Assembly (NCBI RefSeq): GCF_023101765.2
Contig: NC_064216.1
Location: 992,001-1,056,000, forward strand
Origin: Spodoptera frugiperda
Lineage: Eukaryota > Arthropoda > Insecta > Lepidoptera > Noctuidae
DNA length: 64,000 nt
Reading direction: 5' to 3'
Numbering within the stretch: the first letter of the stretch is position 1; each line of letters opens with the position of its first letter. The position numbers and the translations under genes are program-made. A model generated the notes under the pieces. That model saw nothing but the letters and a program-made list of their open reading frames with translations. It searched no databases and was not told the origin of the DNA. Shown here piece after piece: positions 41,465-51,888 of the stretch.

Positions 41465-42592
41465 GAGTTTTCACTAGCAACTTATTAAAAAAAGCACTAA
41501 ATTTTTTACCACAAGAACCTAATATATTTTTCACAGACTATCTCCTTAGTTAAATATTACAAAACCTAAGGGGATTCGCTTGGTCTTACATCAAAAGAAT
41601 TTAATAAATGAGTTCTGCGTAATTTTCATAATCTTATTAGGTTGGATTTTCATTGCGAAGCCTTTGTTTTGGGGTTAAAAAGAAAATGTTTAACGAAAAG
41701 GCGTTTGATTGTAAATGTTTAATGTTTTGACTGGGATCCTTCGTTGGTTCGGTAAAGTAGAGTGCGTCAGCAAAGCAAGATGTTTTAGGGTCATTCTCCG
41801 TTTGGAATAAAGTAATTGAAGTCCTGGTCATTAGACGTGTCATGTAATTTTTCCTGGATCTGGAAGGAACCTCATACTCATACACGACAGTCATAGTTAT
41901 GCTTAAACCCAAAAACGAATACCTTAAAACATTTATTTCATGCCTGAATGCCTGGTTGGCCGAGTGGTTGCCAATGCGATATAAAAAAATATTTTATGAT
42001 TTCGGTAACTAAATTAATAAAAAACTAACGTTTACTCGCAACTTTGTAAACAGTATTCTTGCTTTCCCAATTAATGATACTTTACCCACTAGAATAAGCA
42101 TTTGAAGAAGATTGCTATTACAGTAATACATTTAACAATATTAGATGGACTAGAATGGCAGACTGTAATGAATATCATATCATTACTCTTAAGAATAATA
42201 GGTGACTAAGCAAGCATGTAGCGAAATCCAATCATTCTTTACAATAAGTAGAATTCCGATCTATCCGTGAGAATGTTACAAGACTTTAGTTATTGTTATA
42301 AGAACTAGTAATAATTAACTGCAACGTAAACTTTGGTGTATTTGTAGTCAAATAAGGGAATAGTTTTATGCTGTTGGCAACATGTCGAAACTAGATAATT
42401 AATTATAATACATATCTACAGAAATGAGAAAAATAGCAATGCAGTTGAATTAATAGTAACAAAACTCATTTGGTAACCGCAAAACTCGAAAAGGGACAGA
42501 CTAAACTAGATTGAACTGAAGTTTATTTCAATATAAACAGTATTAATTACTGTTTATATTGAAATAAACTCAAGAAGGATTTAACAATGGCG
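41465..42592. other. Unassigned; tRNA-like stub and perfect hairpin inside
   Basis: 41945-41978 (ctggttggccgagtggttgcc) is the head of a C-type SINE or tRNA-Leu/Ser-like 5' half, cut after the D arm. 42520-42542 and 42548-42570 are perfect 23-bp inverted arms around ttaat, ~20 bp before the T SINE. The 91-codon minus frame at 41637-41912 shows no motif. Confidence 0.55.
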
Positions 42593-42802
42593 ACTGCACG
42601 GCGGTGGCTGACGCGGCGGTGCCGGTGGCTGGGCAACTGGCTGCCGTGCAATGTGTAGCGGGTTCAATTCCCGCACGGAGTAACTCTTTGTGTCATCCAC
42701 AAATTGCTGGTGGCATGTGTATGTGAAATTGTATGTTTGTAAACGCACCCACGACACAGAAGACAATCATAGTGTGTGGCCACGTTTAAAAAAAAAGAAA
42801 AG
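42593..42802 (+). mobile_element. T: tRNA-derived SINE with duplicated head
   Basis: The head repeats ggcggtggctgacgcggcggtgccggtggctggg before gcaactggctgccgtgc. B box ggttcaattcccgcac, then ccacaaattgctgg, tgtatgtttgtaaacgcac and an A tail. Confidence 0.88.
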
Positions 42803-43356
42803 ATGTCAGTATATAACGTAATACATAGTAATATCCAGAGGGCTTGGAGGGCTCAGAGTTGGTTTTATATTTAACGCATCTTCGTAGCTACATAGCACAT
42901 CTCTGGTGGAAAAGCACTGTTACTATTTAGCCAATCAGTTAGCTTATATATGTCATATTTTCCACATTCCCCGTGACATATTCGATAGACTATCAGTCTA
43001 CATATTGAATATATATGTATAATAAGTACGTACGTACATAGTTTTTACATACACCTGGGTCGCTGACACTTCAAATCTTATATAACAAACAAAACATTGC
43101 TATGCTAATATTGTTCTTATTGCTTAAGCTAAAAGATGTAATATTCTTTGAACTTAGTATTAATATTTATGTTTATTTATTTTTTGTACCCATTTAATGT
43201 GTATTGGGTTAGTAAGCTTGTATGTCTTGTTTGAAGACTACTTTTTCCTGTGGCTTTGAGCACAAACTTTGATACCCTCCACGAAAAATAAAATATAGTA
43301 TTATTATGATTCAGCTGACAACATTATCAAACTTTGTTATCTAAACTATCCTGACT
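42803..43356. other. Unassigned; U fragment at 42882-42926
   Basis: catcttcgtagctacatagcacatctctggtggaaaagcac is the right end of U. Short palindromic words occur near 42980. No gene. Confidence 0.5.
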
Positions 43357-43441
43357 TTTATCCCCGAAGGGGTAGGAAGAGGTGCACATTATGGCACGCA
43401 ATGCCACTTTTCACAATTTATGTTGCAAATTGTGAAAAGTG
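43357..43441 (-). mobile_element. C: 5'-truncated SINE ending in a perfect snap-back
   Basis: tttatccccgaaggggtaggaagaggtgcacatt and the body follow C to atgttg, where the next C bases are replaced by the exact inverse of what precedes: arms 43405-43419 and 43427-43441 pair at 15 of 15 around a 7-base loop. Confidence 0.85.
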
Positions 43442-43840
43442 TTGGTGTTCTTGGTGGTAACCGTATCTAAACAAATACAGAGGTATTCGTTATGTCTATA
43501 TGTCTAATTATAAGTAAAATTGAATAAATATCAATAAATAATTGTTCCGTACAAGAATCAAACCCCAAAAAGTTGCCGTCAGTCGACAAGTCACTACGTC
43601 AATCAAATTGCTTCATACGTTCATGCACGGACAAAATATTCGGTAACACTTAATTAATACCTTCGACACCATTCGTTTACTGAAAGATTATCTACATTAG
43701 AAGAAACTACGGTTTATGTATTTAATACAAATCCTATGTTACCTACACATACACACACCCAAGTGTGGAAGAGCCATGCTTCGGCACGAAAGATAAATTT
43801 ATTTTACATGTATATTATGTATATATTATGTATTTACTGC
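43442..43840. other. Mostly unassigned; Z stub at 43763-43790
   Basis: gtgtggaagagccatgcttcggcacgaa at 43763 is the terminal ~28 bp of Z on the minus strand, cut before the gggccggc block. The rest is AT-rich. Confidence 0.5.
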
Positions 43841-44107
43841 TGCCTCGTTGGCCCAGTAGTCGCAAGTGCGACTACCGGCCAAGGGGTCTCGGGTTCGATT
43901 TCCGGGTCGGGCGAAATATTACTGGGCTTTTTTCGGCTTTTCGAAACTTTCTCAGTAGTAACTTGGAGTCTGGAATGTGCTCGGTATATGGCAATAGGTT
44001 CACCCCCTATTACATGGGACTTACAACATAAATTGTGAAAAGTGGGTGAACACAATGGTACCTCTGCTAATCCCTTCGGGGATTAAAGGCGTGACGATAT
44101 GTATGTA
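43841..44107 (+). mobile_element. C: tRNA-derived SINE, full length
   Basis: Head tgcctcgttggcccagtagtcgcaagtgcgac, B box gggttcgatttccggg, gggcttttttcggcttttcgaaa, tatggcaataggttcacc, hairpin cccttcggggattaaaggcgtgacg and tail atatgtatgta. Best complete C copy. Frames of 88-100 codons over it are shadows. Confidence 0.92.
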
Positions 44108-44380
44108 ATATTTACCTCTTAATACCAACACTCGCGTGTTCTTAAGTTTATTTTAATTTACTTTTAATCATAAAATCTATGAAGCGACCATCTGTTATTA
44201 CGAACATAAATAAAACATGATTATAAAGACATCTTGCAATTATGGTGATCGTGATAAAACCCCCGTATTATAACCATCACGGTATCACAGCGTGATAGGT
44301 TTGTGTGATAGAGATGTACTGACAGATTTATTTTGTTATTTATGTGTTTGATCGGCTGATAGGGAAATAATATTGTGTTT

Positions 44381-44656
44381 TTTTATGGTATAAGCCGGTA
44401 AACGAGTAGAAGGATCACCCGATGGTAAGCAATCGCCGCCGCCCATGGACACTTGAAACATCAGAAGCGTTACAAGTGCGTTGCCGGCGTTATGGGGAAT
44501 CGGGAAGACTGGGAAGGGTGGTTATTGGGCCACTGGTAACCTCAGTCACAACGAAACACAACACAAGCGTTGTTTCACGTTAGTTTTCTGTGAGGCCGTA
44601 ATATCACTCCGGTCAAGCCAGCCCATTCGTGACGAAGCATCGCTCTCCCACACTTA
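44381..44656 (+). repeat. Z element, full length (reference copy)
   Basis: tttttttatggtataagccgg, gatcacccgatggtaagcaatcgccgccgcccatgg, cagaagcgttacaagtgcg, aacacaacacaagcgttgtttcac, tcactccggtcaagccagcc, cgaagcatcgctctcccacac. No terminal inverted repeats, no B box and no poly(A), so its class is unclear. No coding frame is kept between copies. Confidence 0.85.
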
Positions 44657-44971
44657 AAAAGTTAAAAGTCGTAATGACTGAATATGTATTAATCGTAAAA
44701 TCATTCTTAATCTAAAGTACGTAATGATGACTGAATAAGGATACTTCCACCCAGTGGTACGGCCAGGCACTGATCAGTGGCCAGCAAAAAATCGTGACGT
44801 CATACTTTTGTTTTTACCTCACCTACGTAGTCAGTTTGTAGTACAGGAAACTCCAGTGAGTCAAGTCAAATGTGTACTGAACACTTAGAGAATCGAACTC
44901 AAACTGTTATTTACATACCTTATAGTAACAAATATTAAAATTAAAGTAATGGTTTTTATTTTTATAATAGA
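44657..44971. other. Unassigned; CACTGATCAGTG palindrome at 44769
   Basis: AT-rich with one patch (gtggtacggccaggcac) and TGACGTCA at 44795. Not enough to call a regulatory element. Confidence 0.35.
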
Positions 44972-45230
44972 CTAGCTGATATTCGCGGCTTCACTCGGGT
45001 AGATTATGGACTTTGTGAGTAAAAAAAATTTCAGAACAAAAGATTGCAATTTATTGCGTAACTTTGTCAGCATAGAACAAGAATTTTAGCACATAACGTT
45101 TTGTTTGTTTAAATTTTCTAAAATAAAAGTAGCCTAATAGTTACTCCTTAGTACATCAATTACCTCCCAATAAAAGTGTCGTCAAAATCAAAGATTAGCC
45201 AGAACAGATAGACAAAATATTTAAATTTTA
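44972..45230 (-). mobile_element. Helitron-like element, minus strand
   Basis: Starts a|CTAGctgatattcgcggcttcactcggg, the mirror of a Helitron 3' end, and continues to cagaacagatagac, a word near the 5' side of a common moth family. The left terminus is clear, the right approximate. Confidence 0.6.
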
Positions 45231-46004
45231 ACAGTCACGATTGTTGTTGTATAGTTTTGACATTAAATAATTGCTAATGCTGAAAAATGCATTGATAATG
45301 AGAGTTCCAAGAGTACTATGCGCTATATATCAGGGCGCTATATATAGCACATAGTTTATACGAGCACGGTATAAAAAAGACCTAAACATCCTACCTTACT
45401 CGAAAACATTCCAATTAACTGATGACCTAATTTTAAGTAACACCTAAACAACGATTACTAAAACAGTATTGATCCCTACAGCGTTACTCATTCAGTATTA
45501 AATTCTAACGTTAAAGACAGAATCGTGTTTAACCTTTATAATATTCATGAGCTAGCTGTGGATAATCTTCATGATTTAGTGCTAGGTATTGCGACAGGCC
45601 GCCTAGTTGAGCAGTCACGCCTGTACCTAGGTCTCTTAGTTATATTCTATAGTACTGCTAGATACCTAAATGTTGTTAATGATAGTAGACAAACTACGTT
45701 TAAAAAAACCGACTTCAAAAACTAAAAACAAAAAAAACTATTAGGTATTCATTGTACTGCCTTTGTCTACTTACTCTAGTTTAGAAGTCGGTGCCACAAG
45801 CCCATAACAAAAAAAACTATGAGACCAGCAAAAAAATAATCAGGCAAATCGGTCCATATACCTCGACGCAATCGGTGTACAATGTACATACATAGAAAAT
45901 AAAACATACCGGTCGAATTGAAGTCGGTTAAAAAGAAAATAAGCCTACTAACGTGTGATAAAGCAAATGTCTAAAGAAGAAATTATAAGTAAAAAGATGT
46001 AGAT
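45231..46004. other. Unassigned; small hairpin at 45315-45355
   Basis: actatgcgctatata and tatatagcacatagt pair at 14 of 15. The same bases also form a direct gcgctatatat repeat. The 66-codon frame at 45525-45725 has no motif. Confidence 0.5.
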
Positions 46005-46139
46005 GGGACAATTGGCAACATGTTTTTAGTAAGGGACTGCATGAAGGAAAAGAGATAGGCGTTGTTTGTAACGTCCAACACTCCATGTAAAGTGTTACGC
46101 GTTACGTTAAAGGGACATCTCTTTGTATTTGCTTCATGA
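46005..46139 (+). mobile_element. M element, right half
   Basis: gggacaattggcaacatg, gcgttgtttgtaacgtcc, gttacgttaaaggg, then acatctctttgtatttgcttcatg at the inverted end. The left half is missing. Confidence 0.78.
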
Positions 46140-46682
46140 CTTGAACCCTACCAACATTGTGTTCCTTATAATAACAACATTCTAACTATTCTTATTGAAT
46201 TACTGTCATTCTTTTACTATATCTATGACAATTCTAACCACTACAATAAAAACTAGCAATATAGAATTAATTCAGCTCTAAGTCATTTGAGATAAGAACT
46301 AGTTTTCTATGACAAAACCGCACCATTAACGTGGTAAATAAAACAATTGAGTAATTATATAAAAAATCTCATGCTTTGCACGTGCATAGGTCGGATTCTT
46401 CTGGATTACTGAGATTGACCATAAAATAAATAAATAGAATAAAATGTCTGTTTTTCACAATAAATGTAATAAAAATAACTAAGTTTAACATTAACTAAGT
46501 TAAATTACTTCTGGCTTAATCTAGGTGCAAGTGAACAGAAGATCGACCAGGGTACTTACTCTTGAAACCAATCTCAATTTCAATCCATTATAATTTCAAT
46601 AATTATTCAATCTCAAAACAATACTACCCCAATCGAGATGAGACATGATGAGAAGTTCTCTCGTCAGGAGTCTTTTATAGGA
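46140..46682. other. Unassigned AT-rich stretch
   Basis: Nothing recognised. Confidence 0.4.
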
Positions 46683-46905
46683 CCCGTCACGGGAGACATT
46701 CCAGGGATCGCGCGATGATCTCAAGGGTAAAAAGTAAGAATAGGAACGGGGTGGTTTTTAGTCGGTAAGAGTCTGACACTCACTTTCACCTCACCCAAGG
46801 CGGGAGAAGCGGGATAAGGAATTGATATTGGCCTTCGTTGCCTGTTGTAAATTAATAAATAAAATAAAAAATAAGACATATGATGATATTCTCCTCTCAA
46901 AAAAG
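46683..46905 (+). mobile_element. L: LINE tail interrupted by a small A-tailed insert
   Basis: gagacattccagggatcgcgcgatgatctc (end of coding region) jumps over ~180 bp to gtaaaaagtaagaataggaacgg and the hairpin. After gcgggagaag a ~65-bp segment (46809-46872) ending ttaataaataaaataaaaaataag intervenes before gatgatattctcctctcaaaaaa. The inserted segment looks like a retroposon 3' end. Confidence 0.75.
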
Positions 46906-47185
46906 AAGTCTTATAAGAGTAAAAGAAAAATAATATCACAGAGATGGTACCATAGGTACTAATGAAGATAATTATAGAAAGTAGAAACAATTGTGAGAAG
47001 TATCAATGTTTGAATGTAAACCGACACGGCTGGTAATCCCAGCCGGATCAATGTTTTGTAAGAATAATCTGTAACAATTACACTTGCAGATGATCTCAAA
47101 TCTAGACATTTCAAACACTACTATAGGAAATATAGAAAAACTTGAACGTAACAGAAAAAGTATTTTACTAATATAACATTACCAT

Positions 47186-47384
47186 TTTTTTTTTTTTTTG
47201 GGGAAGAAAGGGTGGTAACACCCCTTTCCTACTCCTGCTTTTCGAACCGGAGCCCCGGTAAACCCGCTAGATAGTCCGCAGCTCCGGATCAGGCAACAGC
47301 CCTACTGGGTCCCACCTGTGGTGGTCTGATGGCTCTTTGAGGCGCGCCACACGCACGGGTCTGGTTCTGGTCGGGCGGCGAGCT
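47186..47384 (-). mobile_element. L: LINE tail with 15-bp TSD and tail-hairpin deletion
   Basis: T run, then ggggaagaaagggtggtaac and cctactcctgcttttcgaaccgg, to gcggcgagct. atataacattaccat flanks both sides exactly (47171-47185 and 47385-47399). The conserved ccaatgacttctcccgcc and cagactcttactgac module is absent. Confidence 0.92.
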
Positions 47385-47415
47385 ATATAACATTACCATA
47401 CCACCTTAATATAAC

Positions 47416-47654
47416 ATGGCGTAGCGGGTTCTAAACCTACCAACGGCACGTACCAATGTGAGTTTTTCCGAGTTATATGTACCTTCTATTAATTAGATAC
47501 CATTGACAACCGGTGAAGGAAAACATCGTGAGGAAACCTGGGCATCATAACTAATTATAAGTTTAAAATCACCAACCCACATTGAGCAAGCGTGGTGATT
47601 AATACTCAAACCTTCTCCATGTGAGAAGAGGCCTTTGGTCAGCAGTAACCCATG
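47416..47654 (+). mobile_element. E: tRNA-headed SINE with LINE-like 3' end
   Basis: B-box-like agcgggttctaaacctacc, ggcacgtaccaatgtgag, then ggtgaaggaaaacatcgtgagg, aatcaccaacccacattgagcaagcg and gagaagaggcctttggtcagcag. It begins ~15 bp after the L duplication. The 66-codon minus frame is a shadow. Confidence 0.75.
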
Positions 47655-48029
47655 TATAAATTGTTTTTGTATGATGTATGTTGATGTTAACATTACACAC
47701 AGTTAAAGGTGACATTCATATTTCTAGAAACTGATCACGCTTTTAAATTAAGTACTTACTAAGAAATTATAAGTTTGCAAAACGTGTTAGCTAAGTAACA
47801 TAGGTATAAGAGAAATCTATTCCATTATTTATTTATCATTGAATTTTATCCTTTAGAATAATATTCCTTATTATGATGATTTCATCTGTGTGCTCTAATC
47901 TGTTTGTCTGTCTTTGTGTCAGTCAGAGGTAGTCTTATTATAGGTACAACAAGTACAACAAGTACCTATAATAAGACTACCTCTGACTGACTTTCCTCAA
48001 AAATACTCCAAAGAAGCAATTCGTCACCT
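47655..48029. other. Unassigned apart from a long perfect hairpin
   Basis: Arms 47918-47947 and 47962-47991 are inverted repeats identical over 30 bp around a 14-base loop. There is no similarity to the MITE families here and no target duplication. No other feature. Confidence 0.75.
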
Positions 48030-48034
48030 TTTTT

Positions 48035-48172
48035 ATCATCCAATGACTTCTTCCACCTTGGGCGAGGCGATAGGGAGTGTCACACCCTTACTGACTATAA
48101 ACCACCCCGTTCCTACTCCTGCTTATCGAGCCGGAGCCCCGGTAACCCGCTAGGCAGTCCGCAGCTCCGGGG
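48035..48172 (-). mobile_element. L: LINE tail
   Basis: ttttatcatccaatgacttcttccacc, gggagtgtcacacccttactgactataaacc, tgcttatcgagccgg, cagtccgcagctccgggg. 5'-truncated at the ctgcgga step. Confidence 0.85.
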
Positions 48173-48692
48173 TTTTGTCATCGTAGTTTTATATTTAACC
48201 CCTAGTATGCCGCTGATCCTCGCGAGACAATGTGTTTTCTATTGTGTCTTATATACTGGCAAACTAGAGGTTAAACGATCTCAATATATATACATATAGG
48301 TATATATTACCACAATTTCCGTTTCTACAAACTCATGCGCATAGTGTACAGTTCGAGGCCTAAGTCGTGCATTAAAAAGTGACAGGCGGAGAACGTTTTG
48401 AAAGTATAACGTTACAGTCTAGTCTAGACAATGAACTAGGCTATGTCTAAGCACTAAATACTAAATATCGATTGTTGACTAATCGTGAAACATTTGGAAT
48501 TTGATATTTCTCATGTAAAGTTTGTTAACGCCTCGCCTGTTAAGCAGGTGATGCAAATTAATCTTTTAATAATTCTATATTACATTCGACCAATAACATA
48601 AGTGGCGAAAATTAAATTTAGTGTAATCAAAGTACTGTTTAATCGTGCCATTGAGCCTTCATCGTTCGTCAGTGGTGTCTAAATAATCTTAG
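48173..48692. other. Unassigned AT-rich stretch
   Basis: A tatata-rich run lies near 48285. cctcgcctgttaagcaggtgatg at 48532 is GC-richer. No call. Confidence 0.35.
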
Positions 48693-48812
48693 AAAGAACA
48701 TAGAACTCGAAGAAAGTCACATTGATACTTGCCCTTGGTAGGTTTCGAACCCACATCCTCAATTCCTCATACATAAAAAGCAGGTATTTTATACCTCTGG
48801 GCCACCACGACA
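48693..48812 (-). repeat. E SINE head
   Basis: Complement of the head: ccttggtaggtttcgaacccacatcctc (B box), ataaaaagcaggtattttatacctctgggccacc (A-box side). Matches the 47.42-kb copy around the B box and extends further 5'. The 3' half is absent. Confidence 0.7.
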
Positions 48813-48906
48813 TGCAGAGAGCGATAGGCATATAACGTTCCATTAAAGGCACAAAGCTAAAACTAATTCGGCACAATTTAATTTAGTCAAAAAGTATTCA
48901 ATAATT

Positions 48907-49195
48907 GTGGAAGAGCCATGCTTCGGCACGAATGGGCCGGCTCGACCGGAGTGGTACCACGGCCTCTCAGAAAACCGACGTGAAACAACGCTTGCGTTGT
49001 GTGAGTAAGGTTACCGGAGACCCAATTACCCCTATCTTCAAAACCCCCGATTCCCGAACACCCTTAAATTCCTAAACCACAAAAAAGACCGGCAATGCAC
49101 TTGTAACGCCTCTGATGTTTCGGGTGTCCATGGGCAGCGGTGATTGCTTACCATCAGATGATCCGTCTGCTCGTTAACTGGCTTGTTTCATAAAA
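48907..49195 (-). repeat. Z element, full length
   Basis: gtggaagagccatgcttcggcacg, gggccggctcgaccggagtgg, accgacgtgaaacaacgcttgcgttgtg, gccacttgtaacgcct-type block and ttgcttaccatcagatgatccg. All Z blocks present in order. Confidence 0.87.
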
Positions 49196-49550
49196 AAAAG
49201 AATACTAGTCCATAACGAAGCCTATTTGAGTAACAAAACGATACAACTACAATGTTTACGTAAGCTACAGCTACAGGTAATTATTCAAACCCCGCTTGTT
49301 TGTCCACCAATCAATCAACTCGATCAGCGAACTGAAACTACGCTACCGCGCGCCGGTACATTTACCGATCTCTGTCTATTTATGAGGATACACTCAATTA
49401 TGATTCAAAATCTAGATTTTACGGTACTAGGTAATTGGTATTTTAGGCAGGAATATATTTATGGTATTGCTCTCTGAATAGTAAAGTTTTAATACCTATA
49501 GGTTGAGTTATTTACTGCAAATGTCAAGCTACGAATCTTAAATTACCTTG
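49196..49550. other. Unassigned
   Basis: The 83-codon plus frame (49226-49477) has no motif. gcgcgccggtacatttaccg at 49348 is a GC patch. No repeat. Confidence 0.35.
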
Positions 49551-49681
49551 GCCCTTCCCAATCCCAGATTCCCCAATAACCCTTAAATTCCTAACCGGCA
49601 ACGCACTTGTAACGCCTCTAGTGTTTCAAATGTCCATGAGCGGCGGCGATTGCTTACCATCAGGTGATCGGTCTGCTCGTG
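49551..49681 (-). repeat. Z element, left-third fragment
   Basis: ccttcccaatcccagattcccc, ccggcaacgcacttgtaacgcctc, gcggcggcgattgcttaccatcaggtgatcgg. It sits 350 bp from the full-length copy, same strand. Confidence 0.82.
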
Positions 49682-50108
49682 GTTGGCGATTAGAGATCGC
49701 GGGTAAAAAGATTTACAGAGAGCGTTGCTGCCCGGTCTCTCTGGTCAAATTTGGAGTCTTTTAGTAATTTTTTATTTCTTCTTCTCCGCCACCACACAGC
49801 TAGCACTACCACTGATCATTTCTTGTTTCGGTACCAAAAACTTAACTAAAAGAGGTAAACTCGAACGAAAATGTAATTTAACTGGAATCCATACACCGTT
49901 TAACAATAAAAATGGTCAGAGCCGGCACCAAACCCGGTCACAACAAACAAAGGCAGCTTTGCACTTACATAAGCGGCGGTGTACTTGACATCCAACGTAC
50001 ATAGTCGACCGACCGGTACTCTCGGCCACACAAGTGTTATTATGCTAAAGTTGACTTTATTCTATAATGTGTTAAAGTTCACTTTAGAATATACAAAGTC
50101 TAAATTCT
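49682..50108. other. Unassigned
   Basis: gcgttgctgcccggtctc (49723) recalls 12.87 kb. The 87-codon frame has no motif. Direct repeat aaagttgact/aaagttcact at 50050-50085. Confidence 0.35.
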
Positions 50109-50283
50109 AACAGTGATTTTGTCCATGGTCCCGTAGGATAAAAATGTGTCCTATGTGTTATTCCAGACCATAATCTACCCCTGTTCCAAATTTCATACCG
50201 ATCCCTTCAGCCATTTTGACGGGATTAAGTAACATACACACAAATGCACAAACTCACAAACATTCACATTTATAATATTAGTA
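50109..50283 (-). mobile_element. H: Helitron-like element
   Basis: Complement words: cccgtaggataaaaatgtgtcc, gaccataatctacccctgttcc, cgatcccttcagccattttgacg, cattcacatttataatatta. The CTAG end is not preserved at the left. Confidence 0.78.
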
Positions 50284-51256
50284 AGACACTAACAACCACT
50301 AATTTCAGAAATATAAACCAAATATTCTAACTTTAGGTACTCGTATTCGTCACAAAACACGATTGAATTTAGTTTTCAGTTATATCTGTAACAGGCTGTT
50401 TCCGAAATCAGTTCGTATTCCACGCGCCTTGAGATAAGTTCGACTTTAAAGGCTAGACTACACTGCATCGTTGTCCTACCTAAAATATACTATGTTGAAG
50501 CTATACTTTTATTTGTCATCAACAATCTTGGAAATCGAGAGTTAATTCATAATTGCTACTTTATAAGATCAAGAATGGATTTCCGGTAGAGTAAATCGTT
50601 GCAACACCCGCGGGGGAGACGCAAGTTGCGAAAACTATATTATATAGTAGAACTTTAGACATCACCTTAGGTTATAAGACCGCCCACTACAGTTATGTTG
50701 TTCAGTATTTTTAGTAAGATGTCCAATAAGTATAAACAAATAAATAAATATACTCGTATTCTACCTCTACCACGCATCTTCACACATTCACTTACCCATT
50801 TTAACTGGTATTTAATAGAGTATACAGTAAGTTAAGTTCTACTTACCCATTTCAGCAAATAGATCTATATCTTTAGACTCATACATCCACACAAACGTAG
50901 AATAATCTAGAAACAAGGAAAAATGTCCATGATCCAACTCACTACGTAATACAGAATTATTTAAGTGTATAGACAATTATTTAATTCTCGCCAATTGGTC
51001 TCAATCTCGCGAAGATTATCCATTACTTAGTACTATTGTGGACAAAGATTCTAGAATGTTCTAACGTATGAGTTAACCTTAGCTGCTAATTGAAAATTGC
51101 ACTTACTGCTCTTGAAACAAAGGTCAAAATGTTACAGTTAGTAAATAAAGTAGGTTAAATTAACTGTTGGCGCGCATTATTAAGAGAAAGGAAGAAATGA
51201 AGCCACAAAATAACCCGAAAGCCGAACCCAAAACCCCTTGCTCGACAGTCACACTT
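50284..51256. other. Unassigned AT-rich stretch
   Basis: caacacccgcgggggagacgc at 50602 is an isolated GC patch. Nothing coding or repetitive recognised. Confidence 0.4.
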
Positions 51257-51429
51257 TTTTAAGGGATGAAAATCATCCAATGACTTCTCCCGCCTTGGGT
51301 AAGGCAAGAGGGAGTGTCAGACTCTTACTGACTAAAAACCACGCGTTTCGAGCCGAACCCCGGTAAACCCGCTAAGTAGTCCGCAGTTCCGGATCAGGCA
51401 CAGCCCTACTGGGGGTCCCAGTAGGGCTG
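51257..51429 (-). mobile_element. L: LINE tail ending in a perfect snap-back
   Basis: gaaaatcatccaatgacttctcccgcc ... cttactgactaaaaacc, then catcaggc-equivalent and cagccctactggg. Where the family continues ccccatctgtgg, this copy instead runs back as cccagtagggctg: arms 51401-51413 and 51417-51429 pair perfectly over 13 bp with a 3-base loop. Confidence 0.87.
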
Positions 51430-51888
51430 ACGCTCTTAGGACTCACTCGACCAACGAGGTAGTCAATAACTGAATATAGTCTCTTTTAATAAATTTTATT
51501 TGCTTTATAGCAAGTAATATTTCTGCCACCCTGTATACTACCACCCTACACCACCCCGTATGTATGAACTAAGTTACTTGTAAGCTACGCCAAGTTAAAG
51601 TTATGCCAGTTAACTTACTATTAAGCCGAATCAAAGTTTCAAGTAAATGTAATATTCTGATGTCTTAGGCTTAAACATCACAAAGCGAATTTAAGTTTGA
51701 AACATTTTTGATCTAAGCAAGTTAGACGTATGAATGACAAATTAGATATTTATGAGTCTCCTGACTTACAAAATTTGGTTATTAACTTTTAAAAAATGCC
51801 TTGCATTTACAATGGATCTCATTTAAAATTGATTAAAATGTGTAAAAGAAAGTTTTAGTACGCATTTCTTTGTTAGACATGCCTTCAG
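51430..51888. other. Mostly unassigned; C head stub at 51442-51470
   Basis: actcactcgaccaacgaggtagtcaa is the reverse of the C SINE head. The rest is AT-rich. Confidence 0.45.
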
